From: Misgurnus anguillicaudatus
Taxonomy: Eukaryota; Chordata; Actinopteri; Cypriniformes; Cobitidae
Assembly: GCF_027580225.2 (NCBI RefSeq)
Contig: NC_073339.2
Coordinates: 40,228,501 to 40,292,500, forward strand
Direction: 5' to 3'
DNA length: 64,000 bases
The notes under the pieces are model-generated. The model made no database searches. It was not told the DNA's origin and saw only the letters and a program-made list of their open reading frames with translations. Below are positions 23,048 to 34,765 of this stretch, piece after piece; within the stretch, counting starts at the first letter, position 1, and each line of letters opens with the position of its first letter. A program made the translations under genes and the position numbers.

Positions 23048-23637
23048 ACAGTTTGTTGATGTACGGGGGTGCGAATGGTTTCCTCTTTCTTAAAAGCGCA
23101 GACAAAAGGAAGAACGCTGTTTACAAAGCTTACAGTAATGCGGCTTTCTGAGACGCATTCATCTCTTGATACCACTTCAGTCTGTCTTTCTTTTGCTCTG
23201 TCTATGCACATACAGAAGGGCAACAAAGCTAATCCAGATCTACTGACAACGGCTCTTTTGTTCTGTATTATCAGAGAGAAAAGGAATCTCTCTCTCTTAC
23301 TGAACGTCAGGGCGAACCGATGAAGCGATGAAGTCACGCCGAGTTCACTGCACACACAAGTTATCAATTCTCATAAAAATGAGTGAAACACCAAGCTTAG
23401 AGACTGGAAACACACTCTTTAAAAATGACTGACACCTATAGAAATGACATCAAATAGTAATACTGTGGTACTTTTTACCGGTATATCACAACAATTATCT
23501 TACTAAAAGCATCTGGACATGGTATTCTTGAAAGTATCCTACTTGAAAAAAAAATAATGTAGTATACTGTTCCATATTATAGAAAAAATACTGTATTGTA
23601 CTGTACTATATTATAGAAAAAATACTGTAGTATACTG

Positions 23638-23915
23638 CAGTGGTTCTCAAACTGGGGGCCGCGGCCCCAGCCAGGGGGCCCTCAGTTTTATGACATTTTA
23701 TAAAATACATGAATTTATCATGAATTCTGTAATTAAACAAAAAAAATATATAAGGCTACTAACCAACAGCACTACTTTGAATAATTTTATATGTTTTGTT
23801 TAATTAAAATGTTACATTTTAGAACAAATTTGTCATAAATTTTCTTTGGGGGGCCGCAAAGAAATCCACTGTACACGACGGGGGGTCGCACGCTGAAAAA
23901 GTTTGAGAACCACTG
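23638..23915 (+). mobile_element. hAT MITE, CAGTGGTTCTCAAACT family, copy 1
   Basis: Ends CAGTGGTTCTCAAACTGGGG and AGTTTGAGAACCACTG. The perfect 8-bp duplication GTATACTG lies at 23630-23637 and 23916-23923. The inside is AT-rich between two G/C-rich subterminal blocks (GGGGGCC...). Confidence 0.92.
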
Positions 23916-24088
23916 GTATACTGTACTATATTATAGAAAAAATGTTGTAGTATACTGTATTATATTATAGTAATGTACTATAGTATTCTTTAATTACCTG
24001 TAATACAGTATTACAACTTGATAAAGCATACAATAGTCAACTTGTATTGTATTATATTTACTACACTAAGGAATTTAACTACAGTTAA

Positions 24089-24816
24089 AGCTGCGGTCGG
24101 CAACTTATTTTATCATATTTTTTGATCATATTCACTGAAACCAACACTATGCTCCAATAGAACAAAATCAACTAGACTGTTTAAGAAAAAACCCTGCGCT
24201 TCTAGCTCCACCTGGAGCCTGTTATTTGTTTTGCAAAAATCCACCGCTCCCGGTTCATTTGGTCCAATCAGCGCAGGGCTGTGTAAAATCTGCCTGTCAA
24301 TCACAGTACCTGCACGCGCCACAGATCCCCATCCCCCTCGCGCGCGTTACAATATCACGTGCATCCGCCTGAATTCATAGGTGTTTTGGTTTGAACAGCG
24401 TGATGGCGGAGAGAACTTTCAGTAACAAACTTCCGATTTCTCAGTTAACAACTAGAGCTAGGAAAACAACCAATGAAAAGAAGGAAACAAAGATAGAAAG
24501 CGACTGTGACCGTATTAAAACTAGGATCAATATCGGACTGGCATTTGAAAGGAATCTACGAGATTTCAAGCTGGATGCAGAGCTTGCCACATTTCTTCTC
24601 AACAGGTAATTGTGCTTTATCAACCATTGATTGTATTTCGGAGTGTTATGCAAGTAATCTAAGTATTCGTGCTAAGTATGCGTTCACAATAATACTTTTG
24701 CACACGCGCTTACGAGAACGTGCTCTGAGGGAGGTTGCTCGGAGGTAGTGGGGGAGGAACATGAAATTGTAAACATTTGGAAACTGCTCAATCCTCCAGA
24801 GTTGCCGACGGCAGCT
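24089..24816 (+). mobile_element. TTAA-inserted element carrying a captured exon-like frame
   Basis: It is 728 bp. Ends AGCTGCGGTCGGCAACTT and GTTGCCGACGGCAGCT are inverted, with TTAA at 24085-24088 and 24817-24820. It carries an open frame from MNSVMAERTFSN (24391) to ATFLLNR, followed by a splice-donor-like CAACAG|GTAATT at 24605. No transposase is seen. Kolobok and piggyBac superfamilies both use TTAA. Confidence 0.85.
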
Positions 24817-24890
24817 TTAACTATAGTAAATTTTAATAGTAAATACTTTCAAGAGGACTTGAAGAACATGCATTTTAGTACCATGGTATA

Positions 24891-25760
24891 CCGTAAAACT
24901 TCAAATAATAGCCCGGGCTTTTATTTTCCCAAACCTATCATCACACCAGGCGTCTAAAAGAGACAGGCGTCTATAAGAGACAGGCTTTTAATTTAATTGT
25001 TCCAGCATGACAGCAGGAGGTTACCACATATTACGTTTTATTTTTAATTTGAATGTGTTTAACAAATTAGTCTTAAATTATTGGCAGTATAAATAAAGCA
25101 AACAATGATATGTTTTTTTATTGGTTGTTGCGTGAAATCTTACCCAGATTCAACAGTGCTATTTTCTGATTGGCTGTTGTGTAGCCTCTTTCTTTTTTTT
25201 GTATTGGCTCGCTCGACTAGAACTCTAGGGAAGACGGGCTTGATAGAGAGAGAGAGCAGTGCGGCCAGATACATTTTAGGCGCTGCAGCATATTAAATAT
25301 GATAAATAGTGTTTCCGCGTGAGAAATACAATGTGTGGCGGGAGTGCATGCATGACAAAAGACTGAAAGCCCGGCTATTATCAGCGGCCCCAAAACACTA
25401 CCGGCCCACGGGGAAAAGTACTGACTCCCTCGATTGCCACTTCGCTACTCTCATCATCACCTCAATTCTGGCGACGAAGCTTGTTGTGTTGTCATAGTGA
25501 TGAGTAAAGTAACGACTGCGTCTGTCACGTGACATCTACCGGTAAGCAAAAAAAACTTTAGCGTGTTCAATCTGCACCATAGAACTGTCTTAAACAGACT
25601 ATCTGACGGGTTTTAGAAGATTAAATACAACCCGAAACTAAAAAACAGAGCAGGCCTTTATTAGAGACAGGCGTTTATTTACCCAAACCTGTCGTCACAC
25701 CAGGCGTCTAAAAGAGACATGCGTCTATTTGGGACTCGGCTATTATTTGAAGTTTTACGG
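24891..25760 (+). mobile_element. TA-inserted element (CCGTAAAACTTCAAATAATAG ends)
   Basis: It is 870 bp. The ends CCGTAAAACTTCAAATAATA and the exact inverse at 25740-25760 are flanked by TA on both sides. Subterminal repeats of the motif GGCGTCTAAAAGAGACAGGC occur near both ends. TA target and long inverted ends suit a Tc1/mariner-type MITE. No transposase. Confidence 0.82.
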
Positions 25761-26052
25761 TACATCAATGTACTATGGCTTTACTATCTGATACAACCAC
25801 AGTGCTTGCCGTCATTCCTTTACCATATTTAGCTGGCTACACGGGACCACTTGCTTTATATAAATCTATACATTTTGTATTTTATTTTATTTAGTTCACT
25901 TAAAGGGGCATAGCGTGAAAATCTGACTTTTTCCATGTGTAAGTGCTATAATTGGGTCCCCAGTGCTTCTATCAACCTAGATTAGATCGTTCAGATTTCG
26001 GCTGTTTTGTGAGGTAGGTAGCAAGGGCCATTACAATAATTAAGGCCCTTAA

Positions 26053-27325
26053 TGGGGCACTCCACATTTTTTGAAAATAGGCTCATTTTCCAGCTACCAT
26101 AGAGTTAAACATATGATTATTACCGTTTTGGAATCCATTCAGCCGATCTCTGGGTCTGGCGGTACCACTTTAGCAAAGCTTAGAATACTCCATTGAATCT
26201 GATTAGACCATTAGCATCACGCTCAAAAATGGCCAAAGAGTTTCAATATTTTTCTTATTTAAAACTTCACACTTCTGTAGTTACATCGTGTACTAAGCAG
26301 TCCCTCCAGAAAAACGCGATTGTGCGATCGCACGATTTATTGCATAATCAACCAAAGTCCGCATATTTATGCGGGGCTGCATTTTTTCCAAATTTGACGT
26401 ACTTTCGCCGCATTAATTATAGATTTCCGCGCACAAAATATGCGGGGCTTGCATGATTTCATAATCCCTGCATTTTCGTAGCAAAAAGTCATATATATAT
26501 TAGCAGAAAGTTGAAAAATGTTGCATTTACTTCACACAAGCGCAGCCGTGTCCTCTGTTGCCATGGGAACTTTATGAAGTGACGTGATTATGTGACGTGA
26601 ACATCATTGCAGCTTTAGCAAGTTTCCGAATTTTTTTGCAAGTTCCGCAATTTTTGCAAATTCCCGCAATTCCATCGCATAAATATTCCGCATATTCCAT
26701 CGCATTTTTTAAGAAAACGTGCCGCAAAATCGAGGATTTTTGCCCGCAACAATCACAAAAAAACTCTAAGACAGACGGAAAAATAAAAGTTGCGATTTTC
26801 TAGGCCGATATGGCTAGGAACTAGATAGGTTAGTTAGGCAGTTTTCATGTAAACTACTGGTTATGGACTTTTAATGCTTATTTTAACATTAAAAGTCTGA
26901 TATTAATGATATTATGCAATGCCTGAAAATAGTCCCCTTGGTAACTTTTAATAGCTGGGGACAATTTTCGGGCACTGCGTAATATCATTGCACCTGCTGC
27001 AGCCATGGAACGACAGCAAAGTCCTTGGTTATAATGCCGGAATGAGAGTATAGTTCCTAGCCATATCTGAATAGACAATCTCAACTTTTAGTGGACGATG
27101 TAACTACAGAAGAGTCAAGTTTTAAATAGGAAATATATCGAAACTCTTTTTTAGCGCAATGCTAATGGTCTAATCAGATTCAATGGATTATGCTAAGCTA
27201 TGCTAAAAGTGGTACTGCCAGAACTGGAGATCAGCTGAATGGATTCCAAAACGATAAAAATCAAATGTTTAATTGTAGGGGAGCTGGGAAAATGAGCACA
27301 TTTTCAAATAAAGAGGATTGTCCCT
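26053..27325. mobile_element. TTAA palindrome family D, copy with inner insertion
   Basis: Flanked by TTAA (26049-26052 and 27326-27329). The left arm GGCTCATTTTCCAGCTACC to TCTGTAGTTACATCGTG pairs with the right arm GATGTAACTACAGAAGAG to GAGCTGGGAAAATGAGC. An unrelated element (about 26300-26770) sits in the left arm. Confidence 0.8.
26300..26770 (+). mobile_element. Element starting CAGTCCCTCCAGAAAAACGC inside palindrome D
   Basis: Starts with CAGTCCCTCCAG and has repeated ATTCCGCATATTCC, GCATATTTATGCGGGG and CGATTGTGCGATCGCACGAT. CTAAG is present on both sides (about 26295 and 26765). The right terminal repeat is degraded. Likely hAT-type by its end. Confidence 0.6.
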
Positions 27326-27348
27326 TTAATTTGCACTATCCAACCATT

Positions 27349-27354
27349 GAGAGA

Positions 27355-27407
<53 letters not shown>
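27349..27407 (+). repeat. (GA)n microsatellite
   Basis: About 58 bases of GA with one GGGA variation near the start, inside repeat A. Confidence 0.95.
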
Positions 27408-27409
<2 letters not shown>

Positions 27410-27614
27410 TGACTTTTAAAAACCTTTTATTCCACAACACTAGATCAAGGTAAAATGTTTCATATAGCCATTAGCCGTGTACACACACTTACAAATATAA
27501 ACACAAAAAAAACACACATTCATTTAACCACATAAAAAAATAATAATAATAATAAAAAAAAAACATAAAAAAAATGACACACAGCAGGATTATACTGAAA
27601 CATTGTGCCGATCC

Positions 27615-27617
<3 letters not shown>

Positions 27618-27686
<69 letters not shown>
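27618..27686 (+). repeat. (GA)n microsatellite
   Basis: About 68 bases of GA, the second run inside the same repeat A copy. The sequence between the runs has A-rich tracts (27500-27575). Confidence 0.95.
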
Positions 27687-27690
<4 letters not shown>

Positions 27691-30600
27691 TAATTGACAA
27701 CATTTCATCGGCTCATTTGCATTTTAAAGGAAACACCCAAAAACGGCACACTTTTGCTCAGGCTTAAAAAGTGCCGATTTTAACATGCTATAATTCATTA
27801 TCTGTGGAGTATTTTGAGCTAAAACTTCACATATGCACTCTGAGGACACCAAATATTTATTTTACATCTTTAAAAAAATCTCATAATATGACCCCTTTAA
27901 AAAATCTACTGCATTCACTTACCAATTTTGTATGTAAAATTTGTCATATATACTGTATGTGCAGTAGACTCCCTCACATAAAGCTATCTGTGAGTTTCTT
28001 GATGTTATCTGTTGTATCGCAATGAATACAAAACAATATTTCTTTCGATATTGATGTGTTTGCCCAAGAGTCCAAGTAGAAATATAATTATATTTCATCA
28101 AAGACTATCCCCCCATTCTGCATAAAACATATATCGGATCACACCCAGGAGCCTGTAACTATAGTAACGTCTTCTCAATCAATACTGTGTCATCGGTGAT
28201 GATTGGTGGCAGATGGAGGACAGGGGTGGATTCCCCACGAGATCAAAGACATATTACTAAAGCTCAGGCAAACACACACAGTTCAACAACTAACCATTTT
28301 GTCTAAACACACACACACAAACAAAGTGTAGTTCTGCTATTTATTGCTCTGATAGATATCAGGCAGCTGTCATAGGCATTACCAAAGGTCATTATTGTAG
28401 TTCCTCTCTCGATAACTGTTAAAGGTGCATTTCAAGAAAAATGTCCACTTTGCATTTTACCACAAAAACAATTTATTGTTAAGGTAAACTTTTTCAAGAA
28501 AATTTGAATCTAAACAGTAAAGGCAGTACAACAAATACTGCTGTGAAATATAATTCACTATTTCAATTATTATTTTTTCACATTACAATAGCAATTTTTA
28601 ACTATGGTTAATATAATTTTTATAGATTTTATTAATGTTTGTTTGTACTGTTTTAATGCTATTTAATACCAATAAACACTATTTAATTGTTTAATACACA
28701 TTGTTTGTGTGCATTGACTTAACAGATGCAAATTTAGATTTAATAAATTATGAAAATATCCTACTTTGAATAAATTCTGTAGAAGTTGATTTTTAGATCA
28801 TGTTAACTAATGTAGTTAACTAATGGAAACCTATTGCATTTTGCATCACAGCGCAATCAAATCATAATGATCTTACAAGTATTGACCTCATTTTTCATAC
28901 ATTTCTTATTCCTTACGTTTTGTTTTGGGGGTGGATTATGATCTCGAGTAAATTTTACTTTTGATCAAATAGTCCACTTCATTGAATTGACCTTAACCGG
29001 ACCGCTGTCCAAAGGACTGTCTTTCAAAACTGAGAGCATCTGTTTCTTTGTTTCTCAAATGTTTTTTCTGCTATGATGTCACAGAGTTCAGTTCTGAAGG
29101 GAATCCCTCCCTTTATTGATTGGTTAGGGTTGTCTTTCTTACTTTCTTTCTTTGAATTCAAACAAGGTATTGACTTTATGTAGTCTGCTATCACATATGA
29201 TAATGAGAATAGACAAGCAGCACACACATAAACAGAGGCTTACGCACATGCAAGCTCAATCACACATTTACACACTTGTATATATACACACACATACACA
29301 ATGACATCTATTGACTTTCTTCTCAGAAATACAATAGCTCCATCTTTCTCTGGCCGGTTTTGTATAGACTGCAGCAGGGCTAATTACGGTCTCTCATTTT
29401 CAATCGAGTAAGAAGATGAGCCGACAGAAGATGACAGAGACAAGAACCAAAAAGAAACGAAAAAAGCTTGCGACAGAAATAACAAAAGAAAAGTGAAGAA
29501 GAGAACACGAGACTATTTGAGACTGAATTTATTCAATGCTCGAACCAATATCATTTACATCCCCTGACACTTTATATTCGTACAGAACTACAAAAGCGTT
29601 GAATACAGCACTTGTATTATACTGTGTGTGAATAGAGGACAGTATGAACAGAACTAAATGATCATGCCCTTAGGCTGTAATGTTATTTGAAAAAATAACT
29701 ATAATAATAATGCTTTAATAAAATGTATGATTTATAACTAATTTACTATCATTGACACAAGAACGTTTTCAGGTGCCTTTGTCTATAATGAAAGTCACTC
29801 GGCGCAAACAAATCTTTTATTTTGTTCCTTAAAAGATTATAAAAGTCATTTGAATGACACAAGGGTGCGTTAATGAAGACTTTGTACGAGTAATTACAAT
29901 AATTAATAATATTTACAAAGCTCATATTCACAATTACATATTCTCTAAAGAGTATCCAACAAAGAAGAAGAATTTTAATGTAACCTTAATACAAAAAGAA
30001 AAACGCTGAAAAATAAATGTTAAATATTTATCAACATAGTTTTGTATAAGATACAAAATGTAGGGTTAACAAATGGACATCTGACTTCTTTAAAGCCAGT
30101 GAAATATCAGTGAGAGAGAGAAAGAGAGAGAGACCGCACAAAGACAGCATTCATTCGCTTTCTAAAAAGAAACACAGAAGACAAATAATAAATGCTGATT
30201 TCTATTCATAGAGTGAAAGAGGAAGACGGCCACAAGGACACAACTGGTGGCTTCAAGCATGTTCTTTATTATTGCTTATGTAAATATAGAAATCCTTTAA
30301 AGAGACAAAAAGACCAAGAGATTGTACTTTGTGTCATAAGAGCGTGGACACACTTAATGTATTTAATCCATCATCTCAAAACATTGTGCTGTTATGTATA
30401 TAATGTATATAAGTGTTCTGTTTAAACATTAATGTGGATTTTTGCATGTGTGTAAAAGTTTCTTAGTTTATATTCAATAAAAATGTGATGGAAGACATAG
30501 CTTTACAACTTAAAGGGATCATATTTAGGGGTGTACTGATAAATCGGCCGATGATGCTTGCTATGCTTCTCAATCAATTATGGTGAAATCATAATTTTAT

Positions 30601-31430
30601 CGCAGTTGATCCATGATCCGTACAGATCACGACCCACGGTTCGGCTTGCATGCGATTCGCAGAATACTACGCACACTTAAATAGGAAAACTTTATAATTT
30701 GAATAGAGCAATGAAAAACAATGTAATTTTCACTTTATGTGGAGCGACCATTTATGCTGCATCTCCTTCCCGAAGCACCCTCCGTCTATTTGTGAGCGCG
30801 CATTTAAGTGCACTCAAAAGTGCACACACGGAGAGATGCGTTTCAAAAAGCAAGCGAGAAATAAAATCTTTCTGCTCTTGACAGGACACAGTACTCTTTT
30901 TCTAATACAAGCATTTGTTTATGTGTTTAAAAATATGTATAGATTAGAGGCAGAAACCAGGTCCATGCTTATCTTAAAGGTCCCATAGCATGAAAATCTG
31001 ATTTTTTTATATTTAAGTGCTACAATTGGGTCCCCAGTGCTTCTATCAACCTAGAAAACATGAAGAAGATCAACCCAGTACCTTAATTTTGGTAAACCAT
31101 TCTCTGCAAGCACATGAAAAATTTGCTCATTGAAATTTGGCTCCCCTTATGATGTCATAAGGCGATCTTATTATAATAATACCACCCCTTAATCTGCACT
31201 ATCCAACCATGGCACTGCCATTTAGTGTAGAGAGAAAGAGAGAGAGAGAATAAATCATTGACAGCACAATCGAGTTTCAATTTCAACAAACCATCATCAA
31301 TGTGATCAGTGTTTGGATTTTAAAGGACACACCCAAAACTGCACATTTTTGCTCACACCTACAAAGTGGCAATTTTAATATGCTATTATAAATTATCTGT
31401 CGGGCATTTTGAGCTTAAACTTAACATATG

Positions 31431-33019
31431 TGACCCGTCACAAAAACCAGTGACACAAGTCGGCAGCACAACTTTCGAGATAATGAGAAACAAAGTTTTT
31501 TTTTTCAAAATTTGTGATTTTCGTTTTATTGCAGAAACTGCTAGTTGAGATCACGAAGAAGCCTCTCCATGTTTCAGATAGCAGTTTTTGTATATTTAAA
31601 AGCGTACATTTTGAGGTTGAAATCGGCTTGTTTTTCCGGAAATTCTAGCGTACAGCGGGGGGCGTCATTGTCTGTGTACTGGATAAGCGGGAACAGCGTG
31701 GCTCCTTAATAGGGATAGCTTGCCCAAAAATTAAAATAATGTAATTAATGACTCCTCTCATGTCCAGTAATAAAAACATCATCAAAGTACTTTAAAGGCT
31801 TTAAACGAAGCTCGGGCGCACAAAACAAAAGAAAAAAAAAAGAAGCTGGGGTGGAACAGATAACAGTCAGCCACGTCGTATGTTAGCCGCGTCACTGGCT
31901 AGTTCGACTTTACCTAATTTCGACTCGCTCCTGCGGTACTTTGACGTCATCTGTCTGTCAGTTCTTGCAGCACAGCATGAAGTCAAACACACACAAAAAA
32001 GCCACAAAGAGATCGTTGAATTCGTTATATAATTGGCTACATGTTTTGTCTATCAATATTTACCATGAAGTCATTGGCTGATGGAGGAACGAGCAAGCGA
32101 TTGGTTCCATCCCTAAAGGACGTTACGCTTTCGATGGCGCTGTTTGGATGATCTATTATACTACCTCCCTATTTTAAATACAAACTTTGAAGGCGGGTTC
32201 ATGTGTTTACTGGAATGTAAATTTCCGGAGTGTAATCTCATATACCCTTACATGTTACGATGTAAATAGTCCTCAGATTGTATATTATATTCTATTACCA
32301 GACGTTCATGCGAAATCTGAAGTAAACAGTAGACTATGGGGCGGTTTCCCGGACCAGGATTAGCTTAATCCAGGACTAGGCCTTTGTTTAATTAGAAAAT
32401 ATAGCTAGTTTTAACAAACATGCCTTACTAAAAACATTACCTGTGTGCATTTTGAGGTAAAACAAAGTGCACTGATGTATTTTAAGATATGTAAGTGCAA
32501 GTTGTTTTCAGTTTGGAGAGCTCTTAAAAGTGTTTAAGTCTAGGACTAGTCTAATCCCTGTCGGGAAACCGCCCCTATATGTCTATATTTCACGGATTAT
32601 ATGCATTTGTGGACAGAAATGGTCATTGGATGATTCACACATCTGAAACAGACTGGATTTGAGTTGTGATCAACACAAAGGTAAAAAATCCTGTTTATTT
32701 TTGCATGTTGTCACCCGGACTTCTGTCACAAAATACTACATATGATGCTAGAACATCTGTATCTCAAAACGGCTTTACAGCTTAACTAAATGAGCCCTTA
32801 TTGTCTCTCCCAGCAGGGAAAAGTGTTAACTTTTCTTTCTTTATTTTCTCGGCTTTCTCAGTGTTCTCGGTGTTACATTCAAATGGCCACAACTTCTCCA
32901 AATCTTATCAGATTTCCATGTGTTACACATCATTGGAAAGCTTTTTGCACTTTCAGAATCTGTGAATAACTCAAAATGCCCCAGATCCAACTTGTGCCCC
33001 TACTTTCCGTGACTGGTCA
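31431..33019 (+). mobile_element. 1.59-kb insertion with TGACCNGTC ends and CATATG duplication
   Basis: Ends TGACCCGTCAC and GTGACTGGTCA are inverted with one mismatch. The 6-bp duplication CATATG lies at 31425-31430 and 33020-33025. The interior contains a block related in inverse to 5560-5700 (GACGTTNCG, GGAACGAGC, GCCAATGACTTCAT) and a nested repeat B MITE. No transposase frame. Confidence 0.8.
32338..32575 (+). mobile_element. Repeat B MITE, well-kept copy
   Basis: Ends GGGGCGGTTTCCCGGACCAG and CTGTCGGGAAACCGCCCC. TAT lies on both sides (32335-32337, 32576-32578). The interior GTGTGCATTTTGAGGTAAAA is shared with 3145-3379. The class is uncertain because the short duplication does not fit a single superfamily. 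Confidence 0.78.
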
Positions 33020-34026
33020 CATATGTACTCTGGGGACACCAAAGACTTATTTTACATCTTAAAAAAGTCTTGTGACATGGGACCTTTAAAGGGACAGTAA
33101 CATCAATGAATCTACTTACTGTAAGTCTGCATCATTAATGTTAACCAAACAACCCAAGACAAAAAGAAATTGATCCGAAAATGATCCAATCCATCCCTCA
33201 AAAACCGTAAGGTGATCCGAACCGTGAGTTATAGCACTTGGAAAAGTCAGATTTTCATAAATTTTCTTAACTCTGATTTTTCTGAACTCTGATTAGTAGT
33301 ACACTAAAAATTAAAATGATGAGGGTTTTCTGTGGTTTTATAGGTTAATTTAATCTAATGTCTGAGTTTCATATTTTAACAACCTACTTGTACAATTTTC
33401 AGAGTGTGCCTTCACAGTATTCACTAAGTCACCATAGTGCTCTGAATTATTTCCAGTTTCTACCTATAGCTCATGAATACTTTCTCTCATAGTTTCCGTC
33501 TTGCCCTCTTTGCCTCCTGCATATTAAAACATTTGATTCTCTCTACCTTCCTTCCTCTCTGTCCTTTTTTTAGACAGAGGACATATTCGCAAGCCAATAA
33601 ACAATCTTCTCTGTGTGTTTATGGATGGGTGTTTGTCAGAAAAGCGTGGAGTCAGCAGAGTCAGGGATGACACCTTGTGAGCGGACGGAAAGACGCAAGC
33701 TGAATTCTCAACAGAGATGCAGAGCAGGAATGGGTGAAACTGGGAGAACGGGTTACTATATAGGAGTCTAGGGTGACAAACGGCAATAACTACCAGAGGT
33801 GAAGCGTTGATTTTATCCTATGGTTATGGTTTGTTTACGGCTCAACACCAACTGAGCCGTTTACTTACTCTCATGTCATACCAGATGTATACAACTTCCT
33901 TTCTTCTGCTGAACACAAAGGATTTTTTTATTAAAATGCTTTCATGTTATCTTCTTATTTGGGGGTCAATAAAGCAAAGCTCAAAAACCACACACATCCA
34001 TCATTAAAATGATCCAAATGACTTAA

Positions 34027-34765
34027 AAGGGACACTAGACTTTTTTGGAAATTATGCTCATTTTCCAGCTCCCCTAGAGTTAAATATTTGATTTTTACAG
34101 TTTTGGAATCCATTCAGCTGATCTGACGCTACCACTTTTAGCATAATCCTTTGAATCTGATCAGACCATTAGCATCGCACCTAAAAAAATAACCAAAGAG
34201 TTTAAAAAATTTTCTTATTTAAGACTTGACTCTTCTGTAGTTACACCATGTACCAAGACCAACAGAAAATTAAAAGTTGCGATTTTCTAGGCCGATATGT
34301 CTAGGAACTATACTCTCAAACTAACGTAATAATCAAGGACTTTGCTGCTGTAACATGGCTGCACGAGGGGCAAGGATATTACGTAGTGCCCGAAAATAGT
34401 CCCCTGCTATTGAAAGATACTAAGGGGACTATTTTCGGCTGCTGTGTAATATCACTGCGCATCGTGCAGCCATATTACAGCTGCAAAGTCCTTGATTATT
34501 ACGCCAGAATGAGAGTATAGTCCCTATCCAAACCTGACCAGAAAATCGCACATTTTAATTTTCTTTCGGTCTTAGTACACAATGTAACTACAGAAGAGTC
34601 AAGTTTTTAATAGGAAAAATATTGCGATGCTAATGGTCTAATCAGATTCTATAGATTATGCTAAGCTATGCTAAAAGTGGTAGCGCCAGACCCGGAGATC
34701 AGCTGAATGGATTCCAAAACGGTAAAAATCAAATGTTTAACTCTAGGGGACCTGGTAGTGTCCCT
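34027..34765. mobile_element. TTAA palindrome family D, intact copy
   Basis: 739 bp between TTAA sites (34023-34026, 34766-34769). Arms AAGGGACACTAGACTTTT... and ...GGTAGTGTCCCT pair over more than 300 bp through CAGCTCCCCTAGAGTTAAA and GATCAGCTGAATGGATTCC. The loop is around 34380-34440. Confidence 0.85.

Larger units (their letters stand above)
25903..27905 (+). mobile_element. Repeat A copy split by palindrome D
   Basis: The left part is 25903-25982 and the right part 27326-27905. The right part resumes at TTTGCACTATCCAACCATT, corresponding to CCTTAATCTGCACTATCC in intact copies. Two long GA runs lie in the normally short GAGA stretch of repeat A. A short unmatched segment (25983-26048) precedes the insertion. 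Confidence 0.75.
30977..33095 (+). mobile_element. Repeat A copy split by a 1.59-kb insertion
   Basis: The left part (30977-31430) ends ...TTAACATATG and the right part (33020-33095) resumes CATATGTACTCTGGGGACACC. Intact copies read CACATATGTACTCTGG at this point (for example 18622). Confidence 0.88.

Noticed and set aside
22840..23367. 175-codon open frame on the minus strand
   Set aside because: It runs through the GT microsatellite (His-Thr repeats), has no domain, and no splice or family support.
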